Below are positions 1-6,711 of a stretch of DNA of 12,491 nucleotides, piece by piece. The translations under genes were made by a program, and so were the position numbers. This DNA comes from Candidatus Hermodarchaeota archaeon (lineage in GTDB: Archaea > Asgardarchaeota > Hermodarchaeia > Hermodarchaeales > Hermodarchaeaceae). The notes beneath the pieces are model-generated. The model searched no databases, was not told the origin of the DNA, and saw nothing but the letters and a program-made list of their open reading frames with translations. The stretch lies in contig JAEOSA010000040.1 of assembly GCA_016840595.1 (NCBI GenBank), forward strand, positions 1-12,491. Direction: 5' to 3'. Within the stretch, counting starts at the first letter, position 1; every line of letters begins with the position of its first letter.

Positions 1-330
1 CTTTTCAAAGAAATTGCCAACCTTGTAAAACCCAAACCTTCGGCAAAGCATGTACTCTTTCATGCTGAACACGAATACACCTCTGCTATCACGCTTCCTA
101 TTCTCATGGAAGAGGATGTCCTCCTTGCTTGGAACCGTAACGGTGAACCTATGCGTGCCGAAGATGGCTGGCCCCTCCGCCTCATCATTCCCCGCCTTTA
201 TGCATACAAAAGTGTCAAGTGGGTTCGCCGTATCACATTACTTGAAGACCTCGAACTCGGATACTGGGAAAAACGTGGATACCACCAAGACGCAGATCCC
301 TGGCAAAGCCAGCGCTTCGCTAAACGCTAG
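1..330 (+). CDS. Sulfite oxidase-type molybdopterin oxidoreductase, C-terminal fragment
   Basis: The reading frame is open from the first base, so this is the last 109 residues of a gene that starts before the window; the TAG stop is at 328-330. The visible end has the motif series of the molybdopterin-binding oxidoreductase family (Pfam Oxidored_molyb, SUOX/MsrP-like): AWNRNGEP, then GWPLRLIIPRLYAYKSVKW, then a tail with GYWEKRGYH and DPW. These are typical of small soluble SUOX-like proteins that bind a molybdenum or tungsten pterin cofactor. The substrate-side active-site cysteine would lie upstream and cannot be seen, so the reaction is unknown. An internal ATG at 106 is inside the domain and is not the true start. 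The family call is fairly sure; the substrate is not. Confidence 0.85.
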   Translation, partial: LFKEIANLVKPKPSAKHVLFHAEHEYTSAITLPILMEEDVLLAWNRNGEPMRAEDGWPLRLIIPRLYAYKSVKWVRRITLLEDLELGYWEKRGYHQDADPWQSQRFAKR

Positions 331-348
331 AAATTTCAAAAAAAGTGA

Positions 349-370
349 CTAAGGCCCTTGCGGGCCTTAG
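349..370 (+). terminator. Perfect 9-bp hairpin after the oxidoreductase stop
   Basis: CTAAGGCCC (349-357) pairs perfectly with GGGCCTTAG (362-370) around the 4-base loop TTGC, beginning 18 bases after the stop codon. The position suits a 3'-end or RNA-stability hairpin. No T-run follows it, so it is not a classic bacterial-style terminator, and archaeal termination normally relies on U-runs. The role is inferred. Confidence 0.45.
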
Positions 371-380
371 GGACTGGGAC

Positions 381-432
381 GAAGAGATTTTAGTCTCTTC
401 ATGACCTTTTACAGGTCTTGGGAGAGCTCAAG
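381..432 (+). other. Two or three further tandem hairpins
   Basis: GAAGAGA (381-387) pairs with TCTCTTC (394-400) over a 6-base loop. Two bases later GACCT (403-407) pairs with AGGTC (413-417) over a 5-base loop. A weaker stem CTTG (417-420) / CAAG (429-432) follows directly. With the 349-370 hairpin this makes a nearly continuous run of stem-loops. It does not fold as a tRNA: there is no T-loop consensus and the loops have the wrong sizes. Confidence 0.4.
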
Positions 433-524
433 CCCTTTCTGCGACCTGTTGGAGTATAAGGGTGGGTACTTCCTTCATATGTGTCAGGATATTATCCGCT
501 TCTAGGTCTGTATAACATGAGGGC

Positions 525-532
525 ATATAAAG
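525..532 (+). promoter_or_regulatory. Possible TATA box ahead of the MBL hydrolase gene
   Basis: ATATAAAG resembles an archaeal TATA box. It would place transcription start near 555 and give a leader of roughly 100 bases that includes the inverted repeat at 592-633. No clear BRE is seen, and the distance to the gene is long, so this is tentative. Confidence 0.25.
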
Positions 533-591
533 AAAAGAGCAGTTGACCGCGCCTGTTTGTGGAAAAAGTTTTTGATGGTGGTTGTATGTGG

Positions 592-633
592 GAACGCTAG
601 TTCTCTCAAGAAGCGCCAATAAATCGAACTAGC
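592..633. repeat. Inverted repeat just upstream of the MBL start
   Basis: GCTAGTTC (596-603) is exactly repeated in inverse as GAACTAGC (626-633), with 22 bases between. The left arm is itself part of a smaller dyad, GAAC-GCTA-GTTC (592-603). The right arm ends 20 bases before the ATG at 654. It may be an operator or a leader hairpin; no Shine-Dalgarno-like sequence is obvious in the remaining 20 bases. Confidence 0.45.
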
Positions 634-653
634 TGTTACGGATTTGTATAATT

Positions 654-1352
654 ATGGCTCCGAAAGCTGTGCAGAAAGTGTTGGATGGATTTTATTGGAT
701 TCTAGCTCGAGAAGCTATGCTACCCGATAGTAACATCTTCTTAGTTGCTGATGGTAATCGCTTTGTGTTGTTCGATGCTGGGCTTCAAAATTTCTATCAG
801 GAAACAGTTCTTGCCATCAGGGACTTGGGTCTAAATTTGCGTGATTTGAGCCGGCTCATTCTAACTCATACTCATTTAGACCATTCTGGGTCGACGCCTT
901 TGTTTCAAAAGGATGCGAAAAATGTAGAGATTTGGGTGTCAGAAGAAGAAGGTACGTTTCTAGAACAAGGTGATGATACAGTCGTTTATGGGAGCATGTT
1001 AGGCAATCGATTACCCCCAATAGAAGTGGCGAAGAAGCTGCACGACGGTGATGTTGTCGAAGTGGGTGATTACACCTTCCAGGTTCTACATACTCCTGGT
1101 CATAGTATTGGGAGTTTGTGCTTTTTTGAACCGAAACATCAGCTTTTGATTTCAGGTGATGTAGTGTTTCGACATGGCTCCTTTGGTCGTGCCGATTTAC
1201 CTACGGGTAATGGGAAGCAGCTGACCCAATCAATTGCCAGACTAGCAGAGTTGCCGGTAGAAATGCTGTTACCCGGACACATGGGAATTGCATTGAACGG
1301 TGGTCAACGAGAAATACAACTATCGTTACAGTTTGCCCGCCAAGTGTTCTAA
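654..1352 (+). CDS. Metallo-beta-lactamase fold hydrolase (glyoxalase II-like)
   Basis: A 232-residue soluble protein with the full metal site of the MBL fold: HTHLDH at residues 72-77, the third histidine in TPGHS (H150), the bridging aspartate in SGD (D169), and the last histidine in PGHM (H209). The segment around 176-195 (GSFGRADLP, then a run to the helix) is typical of the glyoxalase II-like / MBL hydrolase branch. It probably binds two zinc or iron ions and hydrolyses a small ester or thioester; the substrate cannot be read from the sequence. It stands alone between two non-coding stretches with no partner gene. The ATG start at 654 fits the family's N-terminus, although no good ribosome binding site precedes it. 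There is no signal peptide, so it is likely cytoplasmic. Confidence 0.88.
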   Translation: MAPKAVQKVLDGFYWILAREAMLPDSNIFLVADGNRFVLFDAGLQNFYQETVLAIRDLGLNLRDLSRLILTHTHLDHSGSTPLFQKDAKNVEIWVSEEEGTFLEQGDDTVVYGSMLGNRLPPIEVAKKLHDGDVVEVGDYTFQVLHTPGHSIGSLCFFEPKHQLLISGDVVFRHGSFGRADLPTGNGKQLTQSIARLAELPVEMLLPGHMGIALNGGQREIQLSLQFARQVF

Positions 1353-1715
1353 CCAAATCTCGAAAGAATGATGCGAGAGCATGGCATCCTCCCCTCTCTT
1401 GAGAAAAGGGCTTCGAACTGTTCCTTCGGGGTACGCTCGTCGCCGAGGCGCGTTTGGCCCGAAACTTGCTAGGTTCTGACGCTGCTCTGCCCCGCACCTG
1501 CCCCTTATTCAGGGGAATTTCTTGCGTCTGCCGGAGGGGGCTTCATGTGCGTAGATGCAGCCCTGCCACGTAATGACTGGTGCAATAGTGTTCCCGTCGG
1601 GCATACTTTGAGCTATGACAAAAGAGTCTATATACCCCGCGATTCTTCCCCATCTGCAGGAAGAGGACTTCACGCCGACAATGTTAAATCTATGACATGA
1701 AGGTAGCGAAGAGGT
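1353..1715. other. GC-rich non-coding island, candidate structured RNA
   Basis: No convincing protein frame covers these 363 bases. Between about 1380 and 1600 base composition rises: counting by line, 1441-1500 has 40 G/C of 60 and 1501-1560 has 34 of 60, clearly richer than the flanking genes. Nested pairing is visible: GCCC (1489-1492) with GGGC (1538-1541), CGCA (1493-1496) with TGCG (1523-1526), and CCCCT (1501-1505) with AGGGG (1511-1515). Smaller hairpins are CTCG/CGAG (1436-1447) and a CC-TTCG-GG tetraloop (1423-1430). I looked for RNase P, SRP, 5S and tRNA signatures on both strands and did not find them. The 98-codon minus-strand frame (1201-1497) overlaps the MBL gene antisense and has no family likeness. 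The strand is undecided. Confidence 0.4.
1628..1635. promoter_or_regulatory. TATA-like element usable on either strand
   Basis: CTATATAC reads as a TATA box in both directions. On the + strand it lies about 85 bases ahead of the membrane protein gene at 1716. On the - strand it would fire into the GC-rich island, with a start near 1605. The sequence alone does not say which. Confidence 0.35.
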
Positions 1716-2495
1716 ATGGCGCTGGCAATCGGGAAGAATCGAAGTCGTATGGTAGCATATTTAGCGATTTTTATTGCACTCGTAGCTGTTTTTGATGCGA
1801 TTCCTATTATCCCTGGATTGTACAGTGGGATTTGGGATTCGTGGATATTTCTTCTCAGCCCAATTATTGGTGTCTTATTAGGTCCTTTTCTGGGATTCAT
1901 TGCAGTTGGACTAGGTAGTTCGCTGGGGCATTTCATCTATTATCGGGACCCATTTGAATTCGTTTTCATGCTAGGTGCCGCTTTTGGAGCTGCATGTGCT
2001 GTACTAATTTTCCAGCGGCGTTGGAAACCCGTCCTCATTCTTTATTCGGGATTACTACTCGGATATTTCCTAACCCCAATAACTTGGTCTCTCCCTTTGA
2101 TTGGAATCTGGGATATTCTTCTTGGTTATGGAATCTTGCTCCTCTTCATTCTCCTTATTAGCATCCAAATATGGCCCACTCACCAAGCGCAAGATCAATG
2201 GTTACGACTACTCTTCTGTGCCATTATTGGGCTAGAAGCCGATATTCTTCTTCGCGTTTTCATTCTCATTCCTCTTGGGACCTACTGGCTCTTCTATGGG
2301 ATGTCACCAGAATTCTTGTACTGGCTCTGGTTAACAGCAGGAATTATCACTCCGTTGAAGGTCGCATTAAGTGTAGTCTTTACTGTTACTATTGGGTTTA
2401 GCCTCCTTCAGATTCTTCCTAGGGTAGGTGTTCCGTTAACAGAAGTTGCAAACATAAAACCTGAACAGCCTCCTCCGAATGTGGCGATGGATTGA
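1716..2495 (+). CDS. Multi-pass membrane protein, ECF transporter S-component-like
   Basis: A 259-residue, very hydrophobic protein with about six or seven membrane segments, roughly at residues 13-33, 43-66, 82-98, 105-122, 129-151, 163-182 and 205-234. The N-terminal half (LSPIIGVLLGPFLGF, then a glycine/serine-rich stretch, then an aromatic loop and another Gly/Ala-rich helix) resembles substrate-binding S components of energy-coupling-factor importers, which take up vitamins or metals together with a T protein and two ATPases. No ECF T or ATPase gene is in the window, so it would depend on a shared module encoded elsewhere. Charged residues inside the sixth hydrophobic stretch (E173, D175) could face a ligand. 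GAAGGT at 1699-1704 lies 11 bases before the ATG; a second GAGGT touches the ATG and is too close to serve it. The ECF call is moderate; an unrelated integral membrane protein is possible. Confidence 0.6.
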   Translation: MALAIGKNRSRMVAYLAIFIALVAVFDAIPIIPGLYSGIWDSWIFLLSPIIGVLLGPFLGFIAVGLGSSLGHFIYYRDPFEFVFMLGAAFGAACAVLIFQRRWKPVLILYSGLLLGYFLTPITWSLPLIGIWDILLGYGILLLFILLISIQIWPTHQAQDQWLRLLFCAIIGLEADILLRVFILIPLGTYWLFYGMSPEFLYWLWLTAGIITPLKVALSVVFTVTIGFSLLQILPRVGVPLTEVANIKPEQPPPNVAMD

Positions 2496-2524
2496 AGTAA
2501 GGTGGAAAGGAGGAGAAATCCGTC

Positions 2525-2531
2525 TTTTTTT
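2525..2531 (+). terminator. T-run downstream of the membrane protein gene
   Basis: Seven consecutive T residues lie about 30 bases after the stop at 2495. Archaeal transcription ends at such U-rich stretches without needing a hairpin. It is followed by a small dyad CTAGC/GCTAG (2568-2582) in the leader of the next gene. Confidence 0.45.
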
Positions 2532-2592
2532 CATACTGCGCTCCAGAAGGTTTTTACCTACAAATTCCTAGCCAACTGCTAGATAGTTATCT

Positions 2593-2605
2593 TCGATATC
2601 GAGGT
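2593..2605 (+). promoter_or_regulatory. Palindrome plus ribosome binding site ahead of the DUF4139 gene
   Basis: TCGATATCGA (2593-2602) is a perfect 10-base palindrome that runs into GAGGT (2601-2605), a Shine-Dalgarno-like site 8 bases before the ATG at 2614. The overlap of the two could allow control of translation or binding of a dimeric regulator, but 10-base palindromes also occur by chance. Confidence 0.5.
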
Positions 2606-2613
2606 AGACGGAA

Positions 2614-4215
2614 ATGGCAAAACTACCCCACTTAGATACAAAAATCACAGCCGTCACTATCTACCGTGACGGAGCAAAAATTGAACGGACAGGGTCCATT
2701 GAATTAAAACCTGGTACTCATAAAATCGAAATCGCAAATTTGACGCGATACTTAGATCGAGAAAGCGTTCGTGTGTCAGGGCGGGGACATGCTTCGATTA
2801 CTAGCTTTGATACGGTTGATAAAACCACAGAAGTGAGTGGTTACGACAAACTCGATACGCTCATCAAGAAAAAAGAAAATCTGGAAAAACAACAACGCCA
2901 AATTCAAGGCGAACTGCAACGTATAACTCAACGAATGGTTTTCTATTCACAAATCTTAGAAAATTCAGCCGGTGAATTCTCACGCTGGATTCCTGCTGGT
3001 GAAAGTGAAGTTGACAGGGTCAGCACCCTAGAAACCCTTGTTACCACCCAGCTGGATATGCTTCACAAATCCCAATTCAAACTCACTGAAGATCTTGAAA
3101 AAATCCAAAAAGATATCGCGATAGTCCAGCGAGAAATCGATAAATTCCGAAGTGAATTCAACCAATACGAGATTACACACAGTGTGTTAGTCAACGTTGA
3201 AGCCTCTAAACTCGGTAAATGTGAATTCAATCTTTCCTATTTTGTTCAAAATGCAAGCTGGGCGCCCACCTACGATTTCATCCTCTCCGAAGACTCGACT
3301 GAGGTTACAACCTATACTATTGTACATAACAACACGCAAGAAGACTGGGATAGGGTGAATCTTACAGTTTCCACGGCTTCCCGACGGCCTGCAACTATCA
3401 CCGAACCATCACCCTACTTCATCCGGATCTATACTCCACCTCCACGACCATCTATGAAGATGGCTCGTAAAGAAGCACGCGTCGCGGCACCCTCGGCCGG
3501 GGCTGTAGCAGATGAAGTTTATGAAGCTGAAGAACTCTTAGCTGAAGAGCCACTTCCCGATATGGAACCCGCGCCAGTCGTTGCCACGACAATGGAAGTT
3601 GGTGGCGTCTACGTCTTTGTGTTACCTGACCCAGTAAAGGTTGTGGCAGATGGTGAGCCACATGCGTTTCGAACAAGCCACACCAAATTAACTGCAGATA
3701 GGAAGTTCTTCTGGAACGCTGTAGATTTCGCTGAAGCCGTTGAAGTGACAACAGTTGAAAACGGTGACACCGTAATCCTTCCTGGTAAAGCACGAATCTA
3801 TAGTCAGGACGAATATCTCGGGGAAACATATCTCGAACTCATTGCCCCCAACGAAAAAGTGGATGTAGGGATGCGGTTCTCCTACGATCTCAAAGTTGAG
3901 AAGAAACTCGTCGCAAAAAGTACCGAAAAGAAAGGACTCATGAAAGGCAATGTCGCCCGAGACTACAAGTATGAGCTTACTATCAAGAATTTCCGAAAGA
4001 AAATGAGTTCCATCCAAGTAATGGACCGAATTCCCCACAGCGACTCAGAAATTATCAAAGTGGAGGACCGAAAATTCAAACCTGAACCCATAAAGGACGA
4101 ACTTGGAGTTCTCACTTGGGAACTTGAAATTCCTGCTGAAGGAGAAACCAAAATCACACACTCATTCCAAGTGGAATATCCTCGCGGGCAAATCATCAAT
4201 CCTCCATTACCGTAA
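2614..4215 (+). CDS. MuiA-type protein with DUF4140 and DUF4139 domains
   Basis: A 533-residue protein of the mucoidy-inhibitor MuiA / DUF4139 family. The N-terminal DUF4140-like part (about 8-110) has the usual opening, in which a beta strand with VTIYRDGAKIERTG leads into a strand-rich domain. Two helical coiled-coil stretches follow (about 80-115 and 145-187). DUF4139 then begins at about 190, with the diagnostic YFVQNASWAPTYDF at 209-222 and NNTQEDWDRVNLTVSTA at 239-255, and runs to the end. A flexible acidic and proline-rich insert occupies about 272-328. No signal peptide or membrane segment is visible, so it is probably cytoplasmic, unlike some exported relatives. The biochemical role of the family is not known; a structural or scaffolding role is only a guess. 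The ATG is supported by GAGGT 8 bases upstream. The next gene starts 37 bases after the stop and may be co-transcribed. Confidence 0.87.
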   Translation: MAKLPHLDTKITAVTIYRDGAKIERTGSIELKPGTHKIEIANLTRYLDRESVRVSGRGHASITSFDTVDKTTEVSGYDKLDTLIKKKENLEKQQRQIQGELQRITQRMVFYSQILENSAGEFSRWIPAGESEVDRVSTLETLVTTQLDMLHKSQFKLTEDLEKIQKDIAIVQREIDKFRSEFNQYEITHSVLVNVEASKLGKCEFNLSYFVQNASWAPTYDFILSEDSTEVTTYTIVHNNTQEDWDRVNLTVSTASRRPATITEPSPYFIRIYTPPPRPSMKMARKEARVAAPSAGAVADEVYEAEELLAEEPLPDMEPAPVVATTMEVGGVYVFVLPDPVKVVADGEPHAFRTSHTKLTADRKFFWNAVDFAEAVEVTTVENGDTVILPGKARIYSQDEYLGETYLELIAPNEKVDVGMRFSYDLKVEKKLVAKSTEKKGLMKGNVARDYKYELTIKNFRKKMSSIQVMDRIPHSDSEIIKVEDRKFKPEPIKDELGVLTWELEIPAEGETKITHSFQVEYPRGQIINPPLP

Positions 4216-4252
4216 ACGTGCCTGCTAAGTTGGGTCAGCGGAGTATCCAAAA

Positions 4253-4855
4253 ATGTCACATACAGACAAATCAGTGAAACAAGGAGATTCATTGAAGACT
4301 AGTCAACGTCCAGAAAAGTATGTTCTTCGACCAAAGCTTCATCCCGGTGGTTGGAAGCTACTGGTACAGAAAACCTCTGGACTAACTCTACTACAAATTA
4401 CACGTCGTTCCACTACTCCTCCTCGTTACCTTGCAAAGCCTTTTCCCCCCTTCGAAATCAAACCCTTTGTCATTAAGGTTATGACCGTTGGAGAAGTACA
4501 ACGTTATTCGTTAATCGCGAATGGACACGAAGCGCTATCCATTCGACAAGCTGCTTATCCTAACATGGTTCTTCTTCGAGATGCGCAGCGGCAGATTATT
4601 GCACGGTTCACACCGATTTCACCAGAAATGATTCTTCTTCGTACAGACGCTGCTTCAGTTGGGCGGATACGGTTTAAAGAAACGCCTGGTGCATTCGAAT
4701 TCATTGCTGTCTGCAATACTGTTGCTGAACTTCGATGGCTTCAAGGTGTCATACTCTACGTGATTGCCCAATTGGAGGAAAAGATGGCTACCTCGCTCAT
4801 TAAAAGGCCAGTATTAGAAGAAAGTAATGCAGAACCCGAAGCTGAAGCTCCTTAA
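4253..4855 (+). CDS. Conserved-looking protein of unknown function
   Basis: A 200-residue protein I do not recognise. It has a polar N-terminal tail (1-20), a basic segment with several Pro residues (about 20-75), then alternating short strands from about 80 to 150, a hydrophobic helix near 158-176 (LRWLQGVILYVIAQLEE), and an acidic tail rich in Glu, Ala and Pro. The strand-rich core closed by one hydrophobic helix faintly recalls the LURP-one/tubby-like/scramblase fold, but this is only an impression. It starts 37 bases after the DUF4139 gene on the same strand, so the two may form an operon. The helix is too short and too polar at its edges to call a sure membrane segment. The coding call is good because of length, codon pattern and context. 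Confidence 0.72.
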   Translation: MSHTDKSVKQGDSLKTSQRPEKYVLRPKLHPGGWKLLVQKTSGLTLLQITRRSTTPPRYLAKPFPPFEIKPFVIKVMTVGEVQRYSLIANGHEALSIRQAAYPNMVLLRDAQRQIIARFTPISPEMILLRTDAASVGRIRFKETPGAFEFIAVCNTVAELRWLQGVILYVIAQLEEKMATSLIKRPVLEESNAEPEAEAP

Positions 4856-4871
4856 CCTTTTAGAAGTCTAA

Positions 4872-4877
4872 CATATA
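4872..4877 (+). promoter_or_regulatory. Weak TATA-like element before the RNase Z-like gene
   Basis: CATATA lies about 55 bases before the proposed TTG start, between two near-identical 10-11 base copies of CCTTT(T)AGAAG (4856-4866 and 4884-4893). The flanking direct repeats could be a regulator site; both calls are tentative. Confidence 0.25.
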
Positions 4878-4928
4878 CAGGTTCCTTTAGAAGCTGCTCT
4901 TCATCATTAGAGGATGTGAATTTGCTCA

Positions 4929-5699
4929 TTGCAAATTGAAGTCTTAGGAAGTTCCTCATTTTTGCCAACCATAAAGGGAAGCTGGTCTAGCTTTTTCATC
5001 AATCTCGGCAACGGTGATCGCATCCTCATTGACGCAGGAACACGGCGCATCCTGGGATTTCGAAAAGATATCCTTGATGTGAGTCACATCTTCATCACTC
5101 ATCGCCACACAGACCACATAATGTTTCTAGGAGCCCTTTTAGAGAGAATGAAACGAAACAAACGGAAAAAACCACTAACGATTTTTTGTCCCGTGAATGC
5201 CTTCTACCATATTCAAATGTTCATCCGGTTCTTCAATCCACGGGGAGTTCCCGGATTTGTAGATTTTGAAACCTATACTCCTAATGATCCTGAATATCTC
5301 ATTTCTTTTCCGAAATCAAACACCGAGCTGTGGGCCGCTGCGGCATGTCACACTACTATGGCAGCAGGTTATGGAATAATTCAGGGAACGAAAAAAGTCG
5401 TAATCGTACCAGACACGCGCCCCAACTGTAAAACCCTCTTAGCGCTAGCAAAAGGTGCAAAGGCGCTCTTCCATGATTGCACCTTCCCTACGGCTGTTCA
5501 CACCTTTGCTTTTAGAAAAGGGCATTCGAGCCCCGAAGGCGCAGGTGTAGATGCAACCAAAGCGGGTGTTCAAACCTTAGTGTTGATTCACACGAGCCGT
5601 GTTCGTGCGCGTGATCAACAATCCCTCATTGACGGAGCCGCTCGACACTTTAATGGTGAAATTCGAGTCGCTACTGATAATACCACATTCACTTTTTAA
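4929..5699 (+). CDS. RNase Z-like MBL-fold protein
   Basis: A 256-residue MBL-fold protein. The metal motifs are HRHTDH (residues 58-63), H141, D162 and H221. Beyond these, a segment close to the RNase Z signature is visible: PDTRPNCKTLLALAKGA (161-177) with HDCTF right after, then GHSSPEGAG (198-206) and LVLIHTSRV (217-225). True RNase Z (tRNA 3'-end endonuclease) usually has HLHGDH, GTGSA near the N-terminus and GDTRP; here these read HRHTDH, GSSSF and PDTRP, so a paralogue with another phosphodiester or ester substrate is possible. The start is TTG at 4929: an ATG at 4914 is followed at once by an in-frame TGA, no other ATG lies near, and MQIEVLG is the usual family N-terminus. GAGG at 4910-4913 lies 15 bases upstream, rather far. 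Confidence 0.8.
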   Translation: MQIEVLGSSSFLPTIKGSWSSFFINLGNGDRILIDAGTRRILGFRKDILDVSHIFITHRHTDHIMFLGALLERMKRNKRKKPLTIFCPVNAFYHIQMFIRFFNPRGVPGFVDFETYTPNDPEYLISFPKSNTELWAAAACHTTMAAGYGIIQGTKKVVIVPDTRPNCKTLLALAKGAKALFHDCTFPTAVHTFAFRKGHSSPEGAGVDATKAGVQTLVLIHTSRVRARDQQSLIDGAARHFNGEIRVATDNTTFTF

Positions 5700-5724
5700 T
5701 GAAGCATACAAAGAGAAGGGTTTG

Positions 5725-6711
5725 ATGAATGCGTCTAATCCTGATGATAAAGTGCCGGTTGTTGCTTGTTTGGGTGAGGTGTTAGTTGATTTCATTGCAG
5801 AAGAAAAAAGTTCTCGCGACTCAGTAGCATCATTTCGAAAGTATCCTGGGGGTGCTCCTGCCAATGTTGCCGTTGGAATTACTAGGTTAGGCGTGACGTG
5901 TGGTTTTATCGGAAAGGTAGGTGCAGACACATTTGGAGAATTCCTAAGAACCTCATTGAAAGAGAATGGAGTAAACATTGAGGGCATTGTGAAAACAAGG
6001 GAAGCACCAACAGCACTCGCTTTTGTAAACCTATCAAAAACTGGTGAGCGCCACTTTCTTTTCTACCGGGACCCCTGTGCAGACATTCTTCTTACCGAAG
6101 ATGATTTGCCTCAAGATTGGCTTCGCAAAATCAAATACCTACATGTAGGTGGTGTCAGCCTAACTCGAAATCCGAGTCGACAAACAACACTTCGCGCAAT
6201 AGAAATCGCACAGAAAAACGGCGCCATCATTACGTTTGATCCAAACCTCCGTTTAGATCTCTGGTCAGGGGGGCTTCAGGAGTGTCAAAAAATCTTGCAG
6301 AAAGTGTTGGCTAAAACTGATATTTTCCTGCCATCACAACACGAGCTTCTTCTAATCATGGATACAGAGCAAATAGATGATGCCCTGTCCCGTGCCCATG
6401 AGCTGGGACCACACACAATTTGTCTCAAATGTGGCGCTGATGGTAGCCAGATTTCTACCATGATAGCCAAGGGGAAATATGACCAATTTTCTCAAAAAGC
6501 GTTCAATGTGAATGTTGTAGATACGACTGGAGCAGGGGATGGGTTCAATGCTGGATTAATTGTGGGACTAGCAAAAGGGATGAACATTCAAGAGGCGGTT
6601 AGGCAAGGAACAGCAGTTGCTTCTCTTGTAATTACAAAAATTGGCGCTATGACAGCCTTGCCAACTGAACAGGATCTCTCTCAATTTCTAATAAAAATGA
6701 AGGCGGATTAA
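5725..6711 (+). CDS. PfkB-family sugar kinase (fructokinase-like)
   Basis: A 328-residue carbohydrate kinase that uses ATP to phosphorylate a sugar or sugar-like alcohol. Signature 1 is PGGAPANVAVGITRLG (41-56). Signature 2 is DTTGAGD (266-272), where D272 is the catalytic base and GAG forms the anion hole. GEVLVDF near the start (18-23) and DPNLR at 172-176 are common in fructokinases and 2-keto-3-deoxygluconate kinases, so a ketose or ketoacid sugar is more likely than ribose or a nucleoside. The frame is open upstream to 5599, inside the previous gene, but the ATG at 5725 is preferred because the family N-terminus begins there and AGAAGGG lies 5-10 bases before it. It starts 26 bases after the RNase Z-like gene, so co-transcription is likely. 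Its stop overlaps the stop of the opposing rpb5 gene. Confidence 0.9.
   Translation: MNASNPDDKVPVVACLGEVLVDFIAEEKSSRDSVASFRKYPGGAPANVAVGITRLGVTCGFIGKVGADTFGEFLRTSLKENGVNIEGIVKTREAPTALAFVNLSKTGERHFLFYRDPCADILLTEDDLPQDWLRKIKYLHVGGVSLTRNPSRQTTLRAIEIAQKNGAIITFDPNLRLDLWSGGLQECQKILQKVLAKTDIFLPSQHELLLIMDTEQIDDALSRAHELGPHTICLKCGADGSQISTMIAKGKYDQFSQKAFNVNVVDTTGAGDGFNAGLIVGLAKGMNIQEAVRQGTAVASLVITKIGAMTALPTEQDLSQFLIKMKAD

Larger units (their letters stand above)
331..653. other. Non-coding intergenic region with hairpins and possible promoter
   Basis: These 323 bases separate the oxidoreductase fragment from the MBL gene. I find no credible gene here: the one 63-codon frame on the minus strand (428-619) has no family likeness and runs antisense through the hairpins. 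The left third holds tandem hairpins (349-432), the middle a TATA-like ATATAAAG at 525-532, and the right end an inverted repeat (592-633) just ahead of the MBL start. It could hold the terminator of the upstream gene plus the promoter and leader of the downstream one, or a small structured RNA. Confidence 0.6.

Noticed and set aside
381..417. Consecutive stems as part of a tRNA cloverleaf
   Set aside because: The loops are 6 and 5 bases, there is no TTCRA loop or CCA-adjacent acceptor pairing, and the spacing does not fit a tRNA.
428..619. 63-codon minus-strand open frame in the first intergenic region
   Set aside because: No recognisable motif or ribosome binding site; it overlaps hairpins and the inverted repeat, and is best explained as chance.
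1408..1424. TTCGAAC that looks like a tRNA T-loop
   Set aside because: The flanking bases do not form a T-stem on either strand, and no acceptor or anticodon arm can be built around it.
1201..1497. 98-codon minus-strand open frame
   Set aside because: Half of it is antisense to the MBL gene and half lies in the GC-rich island; the product is Arg/Ser-rich with no family pattern.
1460..1500. GCTGCTC/GTCAG-like stretch suggesting SRP RNA helix 8
   Set aside because: On the minus strand AGCAGC and GTCAG occur in the wrong order and the GGAA tetraloop is missing, so it is not SRP RNA. RNase P core signatures were also absent.
5599..5724. Upstream extension of the PfkB gene into the RNase Z-like gene
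   Set aside because: The extra 42 codons overlap the end of the preceding gene, show no PfkB likeness, and the family N-terminus starts right after the ATG at 5725, which has a ribosome binding site.
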